In this document: piece by piece, positions 16,325 to 24,518 of the stretch
Layout of the letters: every line of letters begins with the position of its first letter
Numbering within the stretch: the stretch's first letter is position 1
DNA from: CAJXQU01 sp965223825
GTDB lineage: Bacteria > Pseudomonadota > Gammaproteobacteria > CAJXQU01
Direction: 5' to 3'
DNA: 64,000 nucleotides
NCBI GenBank assembly: GCA_965223825.1
Contig: OZ245018.1
Location: 1,488,001 to 1,552,000, forward strand
Made by a program: the position numbers and the translations under genes
Notes under the pieces: model-generated
Seen by the model: only the letters and a program-made list of their open reading frames with translations
What the model was told of the DNA's origin: nothing
The model's database searches: none

Positions 16325-17233
16325 ATGCCGAATAATACGCTCGCCATTTTGCAACAACGTGCTGATCTCATTCAGCAGTTTCGATCCTGGTTTGGTGAGT
16401 TGGGTTTACTGGAAGTGGAAGCCCCAATTTTATCGCGCTCTGGCGGTAGTGATCCGCAAATACAGAATCTCTCAACACGTTTTTTCGGTGAAAGGCTCTA
16501 TTTAAACACTTCGCCCGAATTCGCCATGAAACGTTTGATCGCTGAAGGATCGGGTTCGATCTACCACATCGGAAAAGCCTTTCGAGAAGATCAGGCCGGT
16601 CGTCTCCACAATCCAGAATTTACCTTGATCGAATGGTATCGAGTGGGGTTAGAGTATCAGCAATTAATGGATGAGCTGGGGACGTTTTTAATGAAGCTAC
16701 TCTCCTTATCGTCATTGAAAAAACTCACCTACCGCGATGTCTTTTTACACACAGTGGGGCTTGATCCATTAACAGCAAGCGAGGCTGAACTTGACGAATT
16801 TTGCCAGGATATTCAGGGTGAATTAACGCGTGACGCAAAGCTTGACTGGGTATTAAGTCATCATGTGCTTTCTGCTTTCGCTCACGAGGCAATTATTGTG
16901 TACGACTACCCCGCATCGCAAGCGGCGCTTTCACGAATACGAGGGGAGGTGTCTGAACGTTTTGAGATCATTATTCATGGTGTTGAGATTGCGAATGGCT
17001 ATAGCGAATTAACCGATGCGATTGAGCAACGACAACGTTTTGATAGAGACAATGCAATTCGTCAATCGCAGACCCTTGCAAAAATGCCGTTAGACGAAAA
17101 CTTCCTTACAGCGCTTGAACAAGGTATGCCAGATTGTGCGGGCGTCGCGCTAGGTTTAGATCGATTACATATGATTTTGGTAGGGGCAACATCGCTGGCG
17201 GAAGTGAATCCGTTTATGTTGGAGCAGGTTTAA
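16325..17233 (+). CDS. epmA: EF-P lysine ligase EpmA (GenX/PoxA)
   Basis: A truncated lysyl-tRNA synthetase paralogue that activates (R)-beta-lysine and joins it to K34 of EF-P. At 302 residues it has only the class II catalytic core: motif 1 (LEVEAPILSRSGGSDP), motif 2 (FREDQAGRLHNPEFTLIEWYR) and motif 3 (GVALGLDRLHMI), without the anticodon-binding domain, as expected for EpmA rather than LysS. It follows efp by 97 bp and precedes the helicase gene by 3 bp. Confidence 0.96.
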   Translation: MPNNTLAILQQRADLIQQFRSWFGELGLLEVEAPILSRSGGSDPQIQNLSTRFFGERLYLNTSPEFAMKRLIAEGSGSIYHIGKAFREDQAGRLHNPEFTLIEWYRVGLEYQQLMDELGTFLMKLLSLSSLKKLTYRDVFLHTVGLDPLTASEAELDEFCQDIQGELTRDAKLDWVLSHHVLSAFAHEAIIVYDYPASQAALSRIRGEVSERFEIIIHGVEIANGYSELTDAIEQRQRFDRDNAIRQSQTLAKMPLDENFLTALEQGMPDCAGVALGLDRLHMILVGATSLAEVNPFMLEQV

Positions 17234-17236
17234 GTC

Positions 17237-19255
17237 ATGTCAAATTTACCTTCTGAAATTCTCAGTGAGAAAGGCGCTCTTGCGGAAGCCATCAGCGGGT
17301 TTAATCCACGTGTGCAGCAACAGGAAATGGCGGATGCGATCAGCCTCACGATTGAAAATAATGCTACATTGATCTGTGAAGCTGGAACCGGAACGGGCAA
17401 GACCTTTGCCTATCTAGTACCAGCGTTGCTGTCGGATAAAAAGGTGATTATCTCGACCGGAACAAAACATTTGCAGGATCAGCTTTTTCATCGTGATCTG
17501 CCGATCATTCGTGATGTGTTGAAAAAGCCTGTGAAGATCGCACTACTCAAAGGGCGTGCAAATTATTTGTGTTTGTACCGACTTGAACAAGCGGGGCAGG
17601 AAGGAACGTTTCTTGCCATCGAGCAACATAAAGAACTAAACACGATCAAAGATTGGGCGGCGCGCACGCACAGCGGAGACATTGCGGATGTCGACAGCGT
17701 GCCGGAGGATTCGAGTCTTTGGCCGGTTGTTACCTCGACGATTGATAATTGTCTTGGGCAAGAATGCCCGGCTTATGCGGATTGCTATGTTTATAAGGCG
17801 CGTAAAGAGGCAAATGAAGCGGACGTGTTGGTGGTGAATCATCATTTATTCATGGCCGACTTGTCTTTGCGTGAAGGGGGCTTTGGCGAAGTGTTACCGG
17901 GTGCTGAAGTGGTAATTTTTGATGAAGCGCATCAAATTCACGACATCGCCTCGCAGTTTTTTGGATCGTCCGTCACATCACGACAATGCGTGGAATTATC
18001 CCGAGACCTGATCGCAACCTACCTTAAGGATGCGCCGGATATGTCTGATCTGGAAAAAGTCGCCGATAAGTTTGAGAAAGCAGCGCGGGATTTTCGGCTG
18101 ACCTTAGGAAAAGCCGGGCAAAAAGCTCCCTGGCACGAAGTCGCCAACAAGCAAGAGGTGAAAGAGGGGGTGTTGGATTTACAGGCAGCCTTAATAGCAA
18201 TGCACACCGCATTAAAACCCGCCAGCGAACGTAGTCGCGGGTTGGAAAATTGTCAGAAGCGTACGGAAGTATTACTCGAAAACCTTGATGTGTTTATCAA
18301 AACAAAAGATAACTCATTGAATTTAAAGGAACTTGATTCTGATAAGAAAACTGATAAATCACTTGAAGAAGGCCAACCTGCTGAACAGGAAAGCGTGATC
18401 AAATGGTACGAGACATTCCAGCGAACGTTTGCATTGCACATTACACCATTGGATATTGCGCGAACTTTCAGTGGCCATCGAGCACGTTTTCAATGTAGCT
18501 GGGTTTTTACTTCAGCCACATTAGCCGTGGGTGAAAAGTTTAGTTATTTTGCCGCGCGGCTCGGGCTAGGCTTGGATAATGAGCAAGCGAAAACGAATGC
18601 GCAACAGTGGGATAGTCCGTTTGATTATCAGCAGCAAGCTTTTCTTTACGTCCCTGAAATGGAATATCAACCAAACCAGTCTGAGTACACAGCAGAAGTG
18701 GTGACAGCGTCTATTCCTGTGTTACGCGCGAGTCAGGGGCGTGCATTTATGTTGTTCACCAGCCACCGTGCATTACAAGAAGCGGCAGAGCAACTTAAAC
18801 AAAAAACGGACTTTAATTTGTTCGTGCAAGGCACTGCTACAAAAGCAGAGTTACTCAAACAATTTCTTGAAACGGACAACGCGGTTTTGCTGGGGACGAG
18901 TAGCTTTTGGGAAGGTGTTGATGTGCGAGGTGATGCGCTTTGCTGCGTTATCATCGATAAGCTCCCCTTTGCGTCGATGGGCGAGCCGGTCATGCAAGCT
19001 CGGCTAGATGCGATCCGTGAGCAGGGACGCAATCCGTTTATGGAATATCAAGTACCAGAAGCAGTGATTGCGCTTAAACAGGGAGCGGGGCGGTTGATAC
19101 GAGACGTGCAAGATACAGGCGTTTTGATGATTTGCGATCCACGTTTGATCAGTAAGCCGTACGGGAAGATGTTTTTAAAATCATTACCCAATATGCGTCG
19201 AACACGTAAATTAGAAACGGTAGAACGTTTCTTTAAACATGTTCTAAATAACTGA
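17237..19255 (+). CDS. yoaA: DinG/YoaA-type ATP-dependent DNA helicase (XPD-like)
   Basis: A 672-residue superfamily 2 helicase. It shows Walker A (CEAGTGTGKTFAYLVPALL), the DEAH box (VVIFDEAHQIHD), motif III-like WVFTSATLAVG, and late motifs (SSFWEGVDVRGD; QGAGRLIRD). Cysteines in ANYLCLYR and DNCLGQECPAYADC lie between motifs I and II, where the XPD/DinG family binds a 4Fe-4S cluster. Gammaproteobacterial proteins of this length and architecture are usually YoaA, a helicase that works with the replication clamp-loader subunit HolC. It starts 3 bp after epmA and is probably cotranscribed. DinG itself is the alternative. Confidence 0.9.
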   Translation: MSNLPSEILSEKGALAEAISGFNPRVQQQEMADAISLTIENNATLICEAGTGTGKTFAYLVPALLSDKKVIISTGTKHLQDQLFHRDLPIIRDVLKKPVKIALLKGRANYLCLYRLEQAGQEGTFLAIEQHKELNTIKDWAARTHSGDIADVDSVPEDSSLWPVVTSTIDNCLGQECPAYADCYVYKARKEANEADVLVVNHHLFMADLSLREGGFGEVLPGAEVVIFDEAHQIHDIASQFFGSSVTSRQCVELSRDLIATYLKDAPDMSDLEKVADKFEKAARDFRLTLGKAGQKAPWHEVANKQEVKEGVLDLQAALIAMHTALKPASERSRGLENCQKRTEVLLENLDVFIKTKDNSLNLKELDSDKKTDKSLEEGQPAEQESVIKWYETFQRTFALHITPLDIARTFSGHRARFQCSWVFTSATLAVGEKFSYFAARLGLGLDNEQAKTNAQQWDSPFDYQQQAFLYVPEMEYQPNQSEYTAEVVTASIPVLRASQGRAFMLFTSHRALQEAAEQLKQKTDFNLFVQGTATKAELLKQFLETDNAVLLGTSSFWEGVDVRGDALCCVIIDKLPFASMGEPVMQARLDAIREQGRNPFMEYQVPEAVIALKQGAGRLIRDVQDTGVLMICDPRLISKPYGKMFLKSLPNMRRTRKLETVERFFKHVLNN

Positions 19256-19332
19256 ATTACTGATCATTAAAATCTACTGATTTTTTCCAAATTGCCGATA
19301 AGCTATTTAAGGCATAGCGAATTAGGTGAAAA

Positions 19333-19584
19333 ATGACATCAGGAATGAAGCAGGTTTATGACGCGATCAATCGACAAATTACGCAGTTTGAGCAAGGTAA
19401 AACAAGCGAAGAAAACGAAGCTTTACAAGAACTTCTCGGGCATCATTATGGTGATGGCTCGGTCTATTTACCGAGAGGAATTCCCGCGAATTTAGTGACA
19501 AAAGCAAAAGAACAGGGCTTGATCGATGAGGAAGGGTATCTCACACGTGATGGACGTCAATACCTTGCGATTCACGATGAGTGA
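19333..19584 (+). CDS. Small acidic hypothetical protein (83 aa)
   Basis: An 83-residue cytosolic protein rich in Glu and Gln with a start at 19333 after TTAGGTGAAAA. It contains a helical N-terminal part (KQVYDAINRQITQFEQGKT) and a compact C-terminal part (GLIDEEGYLTRDGRQYL) that resembles a small winged-helix turn, but I do not recognise a family. It lies between the helicase gene and convergent moeA. Codon use matches its neighbours, so it is likely real. Confidence 0.65.
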   Translation: MTSGMKQVYDAINRQITQFEQGKTSEENEALQELLGHHYGDGSVYLPRGIPANLVTKAKEQGLIDEEGYLTRDGRQYLAIHDE

Positions 19585-19629
19585 CGGTGATTTCGGTGTG
19601 ATCGCGTTTGGGTGATTCTTCGATCATAA

Positions 19630-20907
19630 TCACACAAAGTCAGAAAATGGTTGAACGTTAACCCATTCACCAATTTCAATTTTATCGCTATCTTGCGGTA
19701 ACACGATAAAACAATTAGCTTCAGACATGGATCGTAAAATCCCTGATCCTTGCTCGCCCGTTTTATGCACTACTAGCTCACCATTTTCGTCTGTTTCTAA
19801 CACGCCACGTTGAAATTCTGTCCGTCCTGGTCGTTTACGAAGGGCCGTTGTTGAGCGCGCTTTTAATGACAAGTTCTGCGATAAATGTTCGCCCATCATG
19901 CGTTTTAAGGCGGCCTGCACGAACTGATAAAATGTAACCATGACGGACACAGGATTACCTGGCAGGCCAAAGAAAACGGCTTTTTCGATCTGGCCAAATG
20001 TGAGTGGTCGACCGGGTTTCATCGCGACTTTCCAGAAATTCACTTTACCCATTTCGGCTAAAACGTTTTTTATGTAATCAGCTTCTCCAACAGAAACACC
20101 ACCAGAGGTGATTACCACGTCAGCGCAATCAGCGGCTTGCTGGAAGGCGTGTTTGACTGCTTCGGGCGTATCCAAGATAACCCCCATATCGATAAGATCA
20201 ACACCAAGCTGAGATAACATTCCGTATAGGGTGTAGCGATTGCTGTCGAAAATTTCACCCGCCTTTAAGGTCTCACCGATGGATCGCAATTCATCGCCCG
20301 TCGAGAAAAACGCTACACGCAAGCGACGCGTCACATTTACTTCGCCTTGGCCGAGTGATGCGAGCAATCCGAGATCGGCCGGTGTTAAGCGTTTACCTGC
20401 GGTGAGAACGGTCTGTCCGATCGCGAGATCTTCTCCGGCCATTCGGACGTTTTGCCCGGCTGTGTGTTCATTCCCGATCCGTATCTGATCGGCTTCAACT
20501 TCAACATGTTCCTGCATGATCACAGTATCCGTGCCTTCTGGCATAACGGCACCGGTCATAATGCGGACACATTGGCCGGCTTGAACGGGTTGATCAAAAG
20601 GATGACCAGCAAAGCTACGTCCGATCATCGTTAAGGTTGTGGTGGAATCTTGCGGAAGATCTTCCGCGCGAACCGCATAACCATCCATTGCTGAATTAGT
20701 GTGTGCCGGTACGTTCATGTTTGATTGAACATCTTCAGCAAGAATACGACCGAGAGCAGAACGTAGCGCGACTTTTTCTTGTGTTTGTATAACCGGAACG
20801 GATTCTAAAATGTAAGCTTGTGCGATTTCGCACGGCATGGAGTTTGGATCAAAATCATCCATACAGCTAATAGCGTGAGGGATTAGAGGTTGTTCTGATT
20901 TTTCCAT
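19630..20907 (-). CDS. moeA: Molybdopterin molybdenumtransferase MoeA
   Basis: Inserts molybdate into adenylylated molybdopterin in the last steps of molybdenum cofactor synthesis. The 425 residues show the MoeA blocks VPAHTNSAMDGYAVR, RIMTGAVMPEGTDTVIMQE, FSTGDEL and the MPT-binding TSGGVSVGEADY, and a C-terminal beta-rich domain. Its 5' end overlaps mobAB by 25 bp on the same strand, so the two are cotranscribed; a later start at MDDFDPNSM (20862) would remove the overlap. It would supply Moco enzymes such as the molybdenum hydroxylase at 37-40 kb. Confidence 0.96.
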   Translation of the reverse strand: MEKSEQPLIPHAISCMDDFDPNSMPCEIAQAYILESVPVIQTQEKVALRSALGRILAEDVQSNMNVPAHTNSAMDGYAVRAEDLPQDSTTTLTMIGRSFAGHPFDQPVQAGQCVRIMTGAVMPEGTDTVIMQEHVEVEADQIRIGNEHTAGQNVRMAGEDLAIGQTVLTAGKRLTPADLGLLASLGQGEVNVTRRLRVAFFSTGDELRSIGETLKAGEIFDSNRYTLYGMLSQLGVDLIDMGVILDTPEAVKHAFQQAADCADVVITSGGVSVGEADYIKNVLAEMGKVNFWKVAMKPGRPLTFGQIEKAVFFGLPGNPVSVMVTFYQFVQAALKRMMGEHLSQNLSLKARSTTALRKRPGRTEFQRGVLETDENGELVVHKTGEQGSGILRSMSEANCFIVLPQDSDKIEIGEWVNVQPFSDFV

Positions 20908-22043
20908 TGTTTGATATAATCCAAAAGAAATTCGGCGATCTGATCCGTGTTATTCAGATCCAGAAAAGGCAGCGATGCAAGCTGGGCGCGGTCTGATGTT
21001 ATCGCATCAGTTGCAATGGCGACAAAGCCTTTTTCATGGCTGGCAAGTGAGGCTTTGGTGAGTGCTGCTCGATAGACTTCGATTTTAGGTATGGATTCTA
21101 GCTTAAAGCCTTCGATCAGGGCGATGTCTAGCTCGTCGGTGTGTAAATTGCTGATCAAACTCGCGAGGGTGATATTTTCTTCACGATCAGGGGTTTCAAC
21201 CATCAAAGCCCAGCGTTTTTGAGAACCAACGATCACCTGACTTGCGCCGGCCATGCGAAGTTCGTAACTATCTTTGCCAGGTACATCGACCTCAAAGCCG
21301 TGGTGGGCGTGTTTGACGAGGCCAAGTCGTAAACCGCGCGCCGTTAAATTTGGAATCAGTTTTTTGAGCAATGTTGTTTTACCGCTGCCACTGTGGGCAG
21401 CAAAGCCGATGACCGGGATGCCGAGTTCTGTGAGCGTCAGACGCATTTCGGCTTGGCGAAGATCGTCTTTGGTGTTGATGTTCATGAATGCATCGGCCTG
21501 ATCAGAAAAATCCACTTCGACACAATGATGTTGCGCATACCAACGATCAATCTTTCGTTGATCGTCCGCGAGAAACTTTTCAAGTGATGGCAAAAGTTTT
21601 TGATCAATCAACGCAAAGACTGGTTGCATACGTTTTCCATCGTTGACGACGGCAATGTCAGCCTGTGTTTTCATCAGTGTTTCACGTAGTCGAGGGGCCA
21701 GATCTTTCGGTATAAAAGGCGAGTCACACGGTACGACGAGTAGGTGGGTACTTGTTATCTGTTGCATGGCGGTTGCGATACCAGCAAGTGGTCCGGCGAA
21801 ACTGCCAACTTCGTCACTGAATACAGTGGCGCCGAAGCCTTCATATACCTTGTGATTACGATTGGCGTTAACTAAGATGCCCTCAACTTGATCGGTAAGT
21901 CGGTCGATGACATGTTCAACCAGACAACGGCGCTTGAGATGTACCAATCCTTTATCATCACCGCCCATACGTCGGGCCAGTCCGCCGGCCAGAATCACGG
22001 CGTTGATACTTATAGATTGTTTACAGGCGTCAGATTGAGTCAT
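20883..22043 (-). CDS. mobAB: Bifunctional MobA-MobB fusion for molybdenum guanine dinucleotide synthesis
   Basis: A 386-residue fusion. Residues about 12-195 are MobA, the GTP:molybdopterin guanylyltransferase (ILAGGLARRMGGDDKGL; VPCDSPFIP), which makes the MGD form of the cofactor. From about residue 208 follows MobB with its P-loop (HSGSGKTTLLKKLIP) and the KHAHHGFEVDVPGKDS signature; MobB is a GTP-binding partner of MobA. It is upstream of moeA in one operon and divergent from the export gene at 22164. Both halves look intact. Confidence 0.93.
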   Translation of the reverse strand: MTQSDACKQSISINAVILAGGLARRMGGDDKGLVHLKRRCLVEHVIDRLTDQVEGILVNANRNHKVYEGFGATVFSDEVGSFAGPLAGIATAMQQITSTHLLVVPCDSPFIPKDLAPRLRETLMKTQADIAVVNDGKRMQPVFALIDQKLLPSLEKFLADDQRKIDRWYAQHHCVEVDFSDQADAFMNINTKDDLRQAEMRLTLTELGIPVIGFAAHSGSGKTTLLKKLIPNLTARGLRLGLVKHAHHGFEVDVPGKDSYELRMAGASQVIVGSQKRWALMVETPDREENITLASLISNLHTDELDIALIEGFKLESIPKIEVYRAALTKASLASHEKGFVAIATDAITSDRAQLASLPFLDLNNTDQIAEFLLDYIKQWKNQNNL

Positions 22044-22163
22044 GTGTTTTAATTTTAATGCTTAACATTCCATAAATCTATTCCCATGAGAAGTAAACTT
22101 CATTATAATTTAATGAGTTAAGCCTAATTCTTGATAGGGAGTATTAGCTTGAGGGTAAAAATA

Positions 22164-22751
22164 ATGTTCATGAAAAAACGTATTAGTCTATTCAGTCTTC
22201 TGCTCGCTAGTTTATTAATGAGCTTCAACTTTTCTGTGCAGGCAGCTCCGGCAGCGAAGAGCCAATCAGTCAACTACGAAATTCAACCGGGCGATGTTTT
22301 ACATGTCGCAGTCTGGAAAGAGGAAGATCTTACACAAGATATTCTGGTTCGCCCAGATGGCCATTTTACTTTTCCTCTGGCAGGCGATGTTGATGCAAAA
22401 GGTAAGAATGCACAACAGATTACTGCTGAATTAGCGAAGAAAATTCAAAAGTATATTCCTGATCCGGTTATTACGGTTTCGGTCATGCAGATTTTAGGTA
22501 ATAAGATTTATGTTATTGGTAAAGTGAACAATCCTGGCGAGTTTATTATGAGCCACGATATTGATGTCATGCAGGCAATGAGTATGGCGGGTGGTGCTTC
22601 GACCTTTGCAGGGTTGAACAAAATTAAAATTTTACGACGCGAAAATGGTCGACAAATCGCCATTCCATTTAAGTATGCAGAAGTGGAAGCTGGGCAAGGG
22701 TTATCACAGAATATTCTTCTGCAACCTGGCGATGTAGTTGTAGTACCATAG
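22164..22751 (+). CDS. Wza-like polysaccharide export protein (XrtA-associated type)
   Basis: A 195-residue exported protein of the polysaccharide export (SLBB/Wza) family: a signal peptide (LFSLLLASLLMSFNFSVQA), a Poly_export domain (YEIQPGDVLHVAVWKEEDL; VRPDGHFTFPLAGDV) and one SLBB domain (GKVNNPGEF...MQAMSMAGG...LQPGDVVVVP). I start it at the ATG at 22164, with GAGGG nine bases upstream. It is much shorter than E. coli Wza, like the export proteins of XrtA/PEP-CTERM exopolysaccharide loci, and lacks a lipobox cysteine. It heads a five-gene set and probably forms or gates the outer-membrane exit for the polymer. Confidence 0.88.
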   Translation: MFMKKRISLFSLLLASLLMSFNFSVQAAPAAKSQSVNYEIQPGDVLHVAVWKEEDLTQDILVRPDGHFTFPLAGDVDAKGKNAQQITAELAKKIQKYIPDPVITVSVMQILGNKIYVIGKVNNPGEFIMSHDIDVMQAMSMAGGASTFAGLNKIKILRRENGRQIAIPFKYAEVEAGQGLSQNILLQPGDVVVVP

Positions 22752-22788
22752 CAGCATTAACATAAGAAAATAGTTTGGGGAAAGCGGT

Positions 22789-24186
22789 ATGAAATCTTTT
22801 ACGGGAGTGGGGTTAGTTGCATTCAGTTTTTTGGCTGCCAGCCAAACTTATGCGGCGGAATATTCAGTGACGCCATTCGCGAATGCAACGGCGGAATATG
22901 ATACTAATCGTAACCTTTCTTCTGTAAATGAAAAGTCAACATTCGGCATGTTGTTTGACGCGGGAGCGCTGTTTGCTTATCAGTCTGAGAAAACAGCGCT
23001 TTCAATAACGCCAAAATTCGCAGTCAACCGATATACTGATGATGATTCAGGTATCGATCAGGATCGTGAGAATTATTACCTGGATGCGAATGCGCAACAC
23101 CGTTTTAATGAAAGGTGGTCTGCTGGTGCCACTTTCGGATTTTCAAATGTCGGTGTGGTTGCTGCTGAACTTGAAGATCTGGGTCTAGTTGTTGATGACA
23201 TTAATAACCAAGTGACCGAGAGCTTTTCGCGAAAAACAATCACGTTTGGACCATCCGTAACCTACATTCTTTCGGAGAGAGATAGTCTTAGGTTTGGGGC
23301 AGGTTACACCGAAGCGACATACGATAATAATAATACTTTACTGAGTGATTACACTAATTACAGTATTAATGGCTCGTGGATTCGCCGAATTTCTGAAAAA
23401 GGCCAATTAACCACATCGGTGTTTGCTTCGATTCAAGATCCTGAACTTAATAACCAAGTTCTGGGTAGCTCTGGCTCATCACCAACGGCATCAGGAGTAC
23501 ATAATGTTCCAGATCCGGACACACTGAAAGAGCGTTTTGAGCAGTTCGGATTCACCGTTGCTTATGCTCATAACTTTAATGAGACATTGCTTGGAACGCT
23601 TTCACTTGGCGGGCGTAAAACAGATGGTCAATTTGCCGATCTGATTGATTACAACTACTTACTGCAAAACGGGGCAATAATAACGAGAAGCCAGTTCGAT
23701 GTACTTGGTAATTTAAATCCTGATTTAATTCGAGGCGCGAGAATAACCGAGCGTGTTTACGATCAGGGAGATGTGAGCAATACGGGTGTATTGTTTGATG
23801 TTTCTTTAGAGAAAACGTACGAAAGAACAATTTATACGGTTAGATTAAGTCGCTCATCGGTTCCAAGTGGTACGGGTATCACTGATGTAGACCAATATTC
23901 ATTATCAGCGCTACATCAATTTTCAGATAGGCTCGAAGGTACGGCTGATTTTCGTTATATAAGTACTCAGAGTGAGTCTGAGCGCACCTTGTCTGAGGGT
24001 TTTGCGCAATCATCCGATCAAATACGGCTCGAAGCGGGATTAAATTATCGACTAACTGAGTTTTGGACGGTTGGTAGTGGCTATAGTTACCGTCAACGAA
24101 GTCCCGAAGATGGTGATACTGCTGACAGCCATGCTGTATTCTTGCAGGTTGGTTACAATGGTAGACGTTACGCCAAATCCCGTTAA
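22789..24186 (+). CDS. Outer-membrane beta-barrel protein of the XrtA exopolysaccharide locus
   Basis: A 465-residue protein with a signal peptide (ending QTYAAEY) and alternating amphipathic beta strands ending in aromatic residues throughout (for example YSVTPFANATAEYDTNRNL, LRFGAGYTEATYDNNNTLL), typical of a large outer-membrane barrel. Position and style match the PEP-CTERM-associated barrel family found with XrtA exopolysaccharide genes (from memory, TIGR03016). Start 22789 is preceded by GGGGAAAG. A hairpin terminator follows. Its function, perhaps polymer secretion or surface attachment, is inferred only. Confidence 0.82.
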   Translation: MKSFTGVGLVAFSFLAASQTYAAEYSVTPFANATAEYDTNRNLSSVNEKSTFGMLFDAGALFAYQSEKTALSITPKFAVNRYTDDDSGIDQDRENYYLDANAQHRFNERWSAGATFGFSNVGVVAAELEDLGLVVDDINNQVTESFSRKTITFGPSVTYILSERDSLRFGAGYTEATYDNNNTLLSDYTNYSINGSWIRRISEKGQLTTSVFASIQDPELNNQVLGSSGSSPTASGVHNVPDPDTLKERFEQFGFTVAYAHNFNETLLGTLSLGGRKTDGQFADLIDYNYLLQNGAIITRSQFDVLGNLNPDLIRGARITERVYDQGDVSNTGVLFDVSLEKTYERTIYTVRLSRSSVPSGTGITDVDQYSLSALHQFSDRLEGTADFRYISTQSESERTLSEGFAQSSDQIRLEAGLNYRLTEFWTVGSGYSYRQRSPEDGDTADSHAVFLQVGYNGRRYAKSR

Positions 24187-24206
24187 AACTGTAAACGATT
24201 AAATAA

Positions 24207-24238
24207 AACCATCCTCTTGAGTCCTTCAGAGGGTGGTT
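24207..24238 (+). terminator. Hairpin terminator after the barrel gene
   Basis: AACCATCCTC pairs with GAGGGTGGTT (one G-T wobble) around a 12-nt loop, followed by TCTTCTC. It would end or attenuate the first two-gene exopolysaccharide transcript. Confidence 0.7.
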
Positions 24239-24518
24239 CTTCTCAAATTTACAAAACTTGTCAAGAACGAAACACTCCCTTACTTAAAGAAGTAACCACG
24301 TAATACACATTGCGTTTTGAATATGAGAGTCTAAATTCCTTATTAGTTATTAGACTTACATCTTGTTTCATTTAATCATTGATAATACTGGACACAGGTC
24401 ACATGAAATTTCATTGACCATGTAACTATTGGATGTAAGATGTTGATTAGTAATAATCATTTATGTCGTCATAGCCTGAAGAAAATACATTTCCGACCTA
24501 CTTAAAAGAACGTATGCA
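24239..24518 (+). promoter_or_regulatory. Intergenic region before the Wzz-like gene
   Basis: About 280 bp of A+T-rich DNA with no convincing ORF. It holds a 12-bp palindrome ATGAAATTTCAT (24403-24414) and a widely spaced inverted pair CTTACATC (about 24355-24362) and GATGTAAG (about 24432-24439). These could be operator sites for the downstream genes; I do not see a clear sigma70 or sigma54 promoter. Confidence 0.4.
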
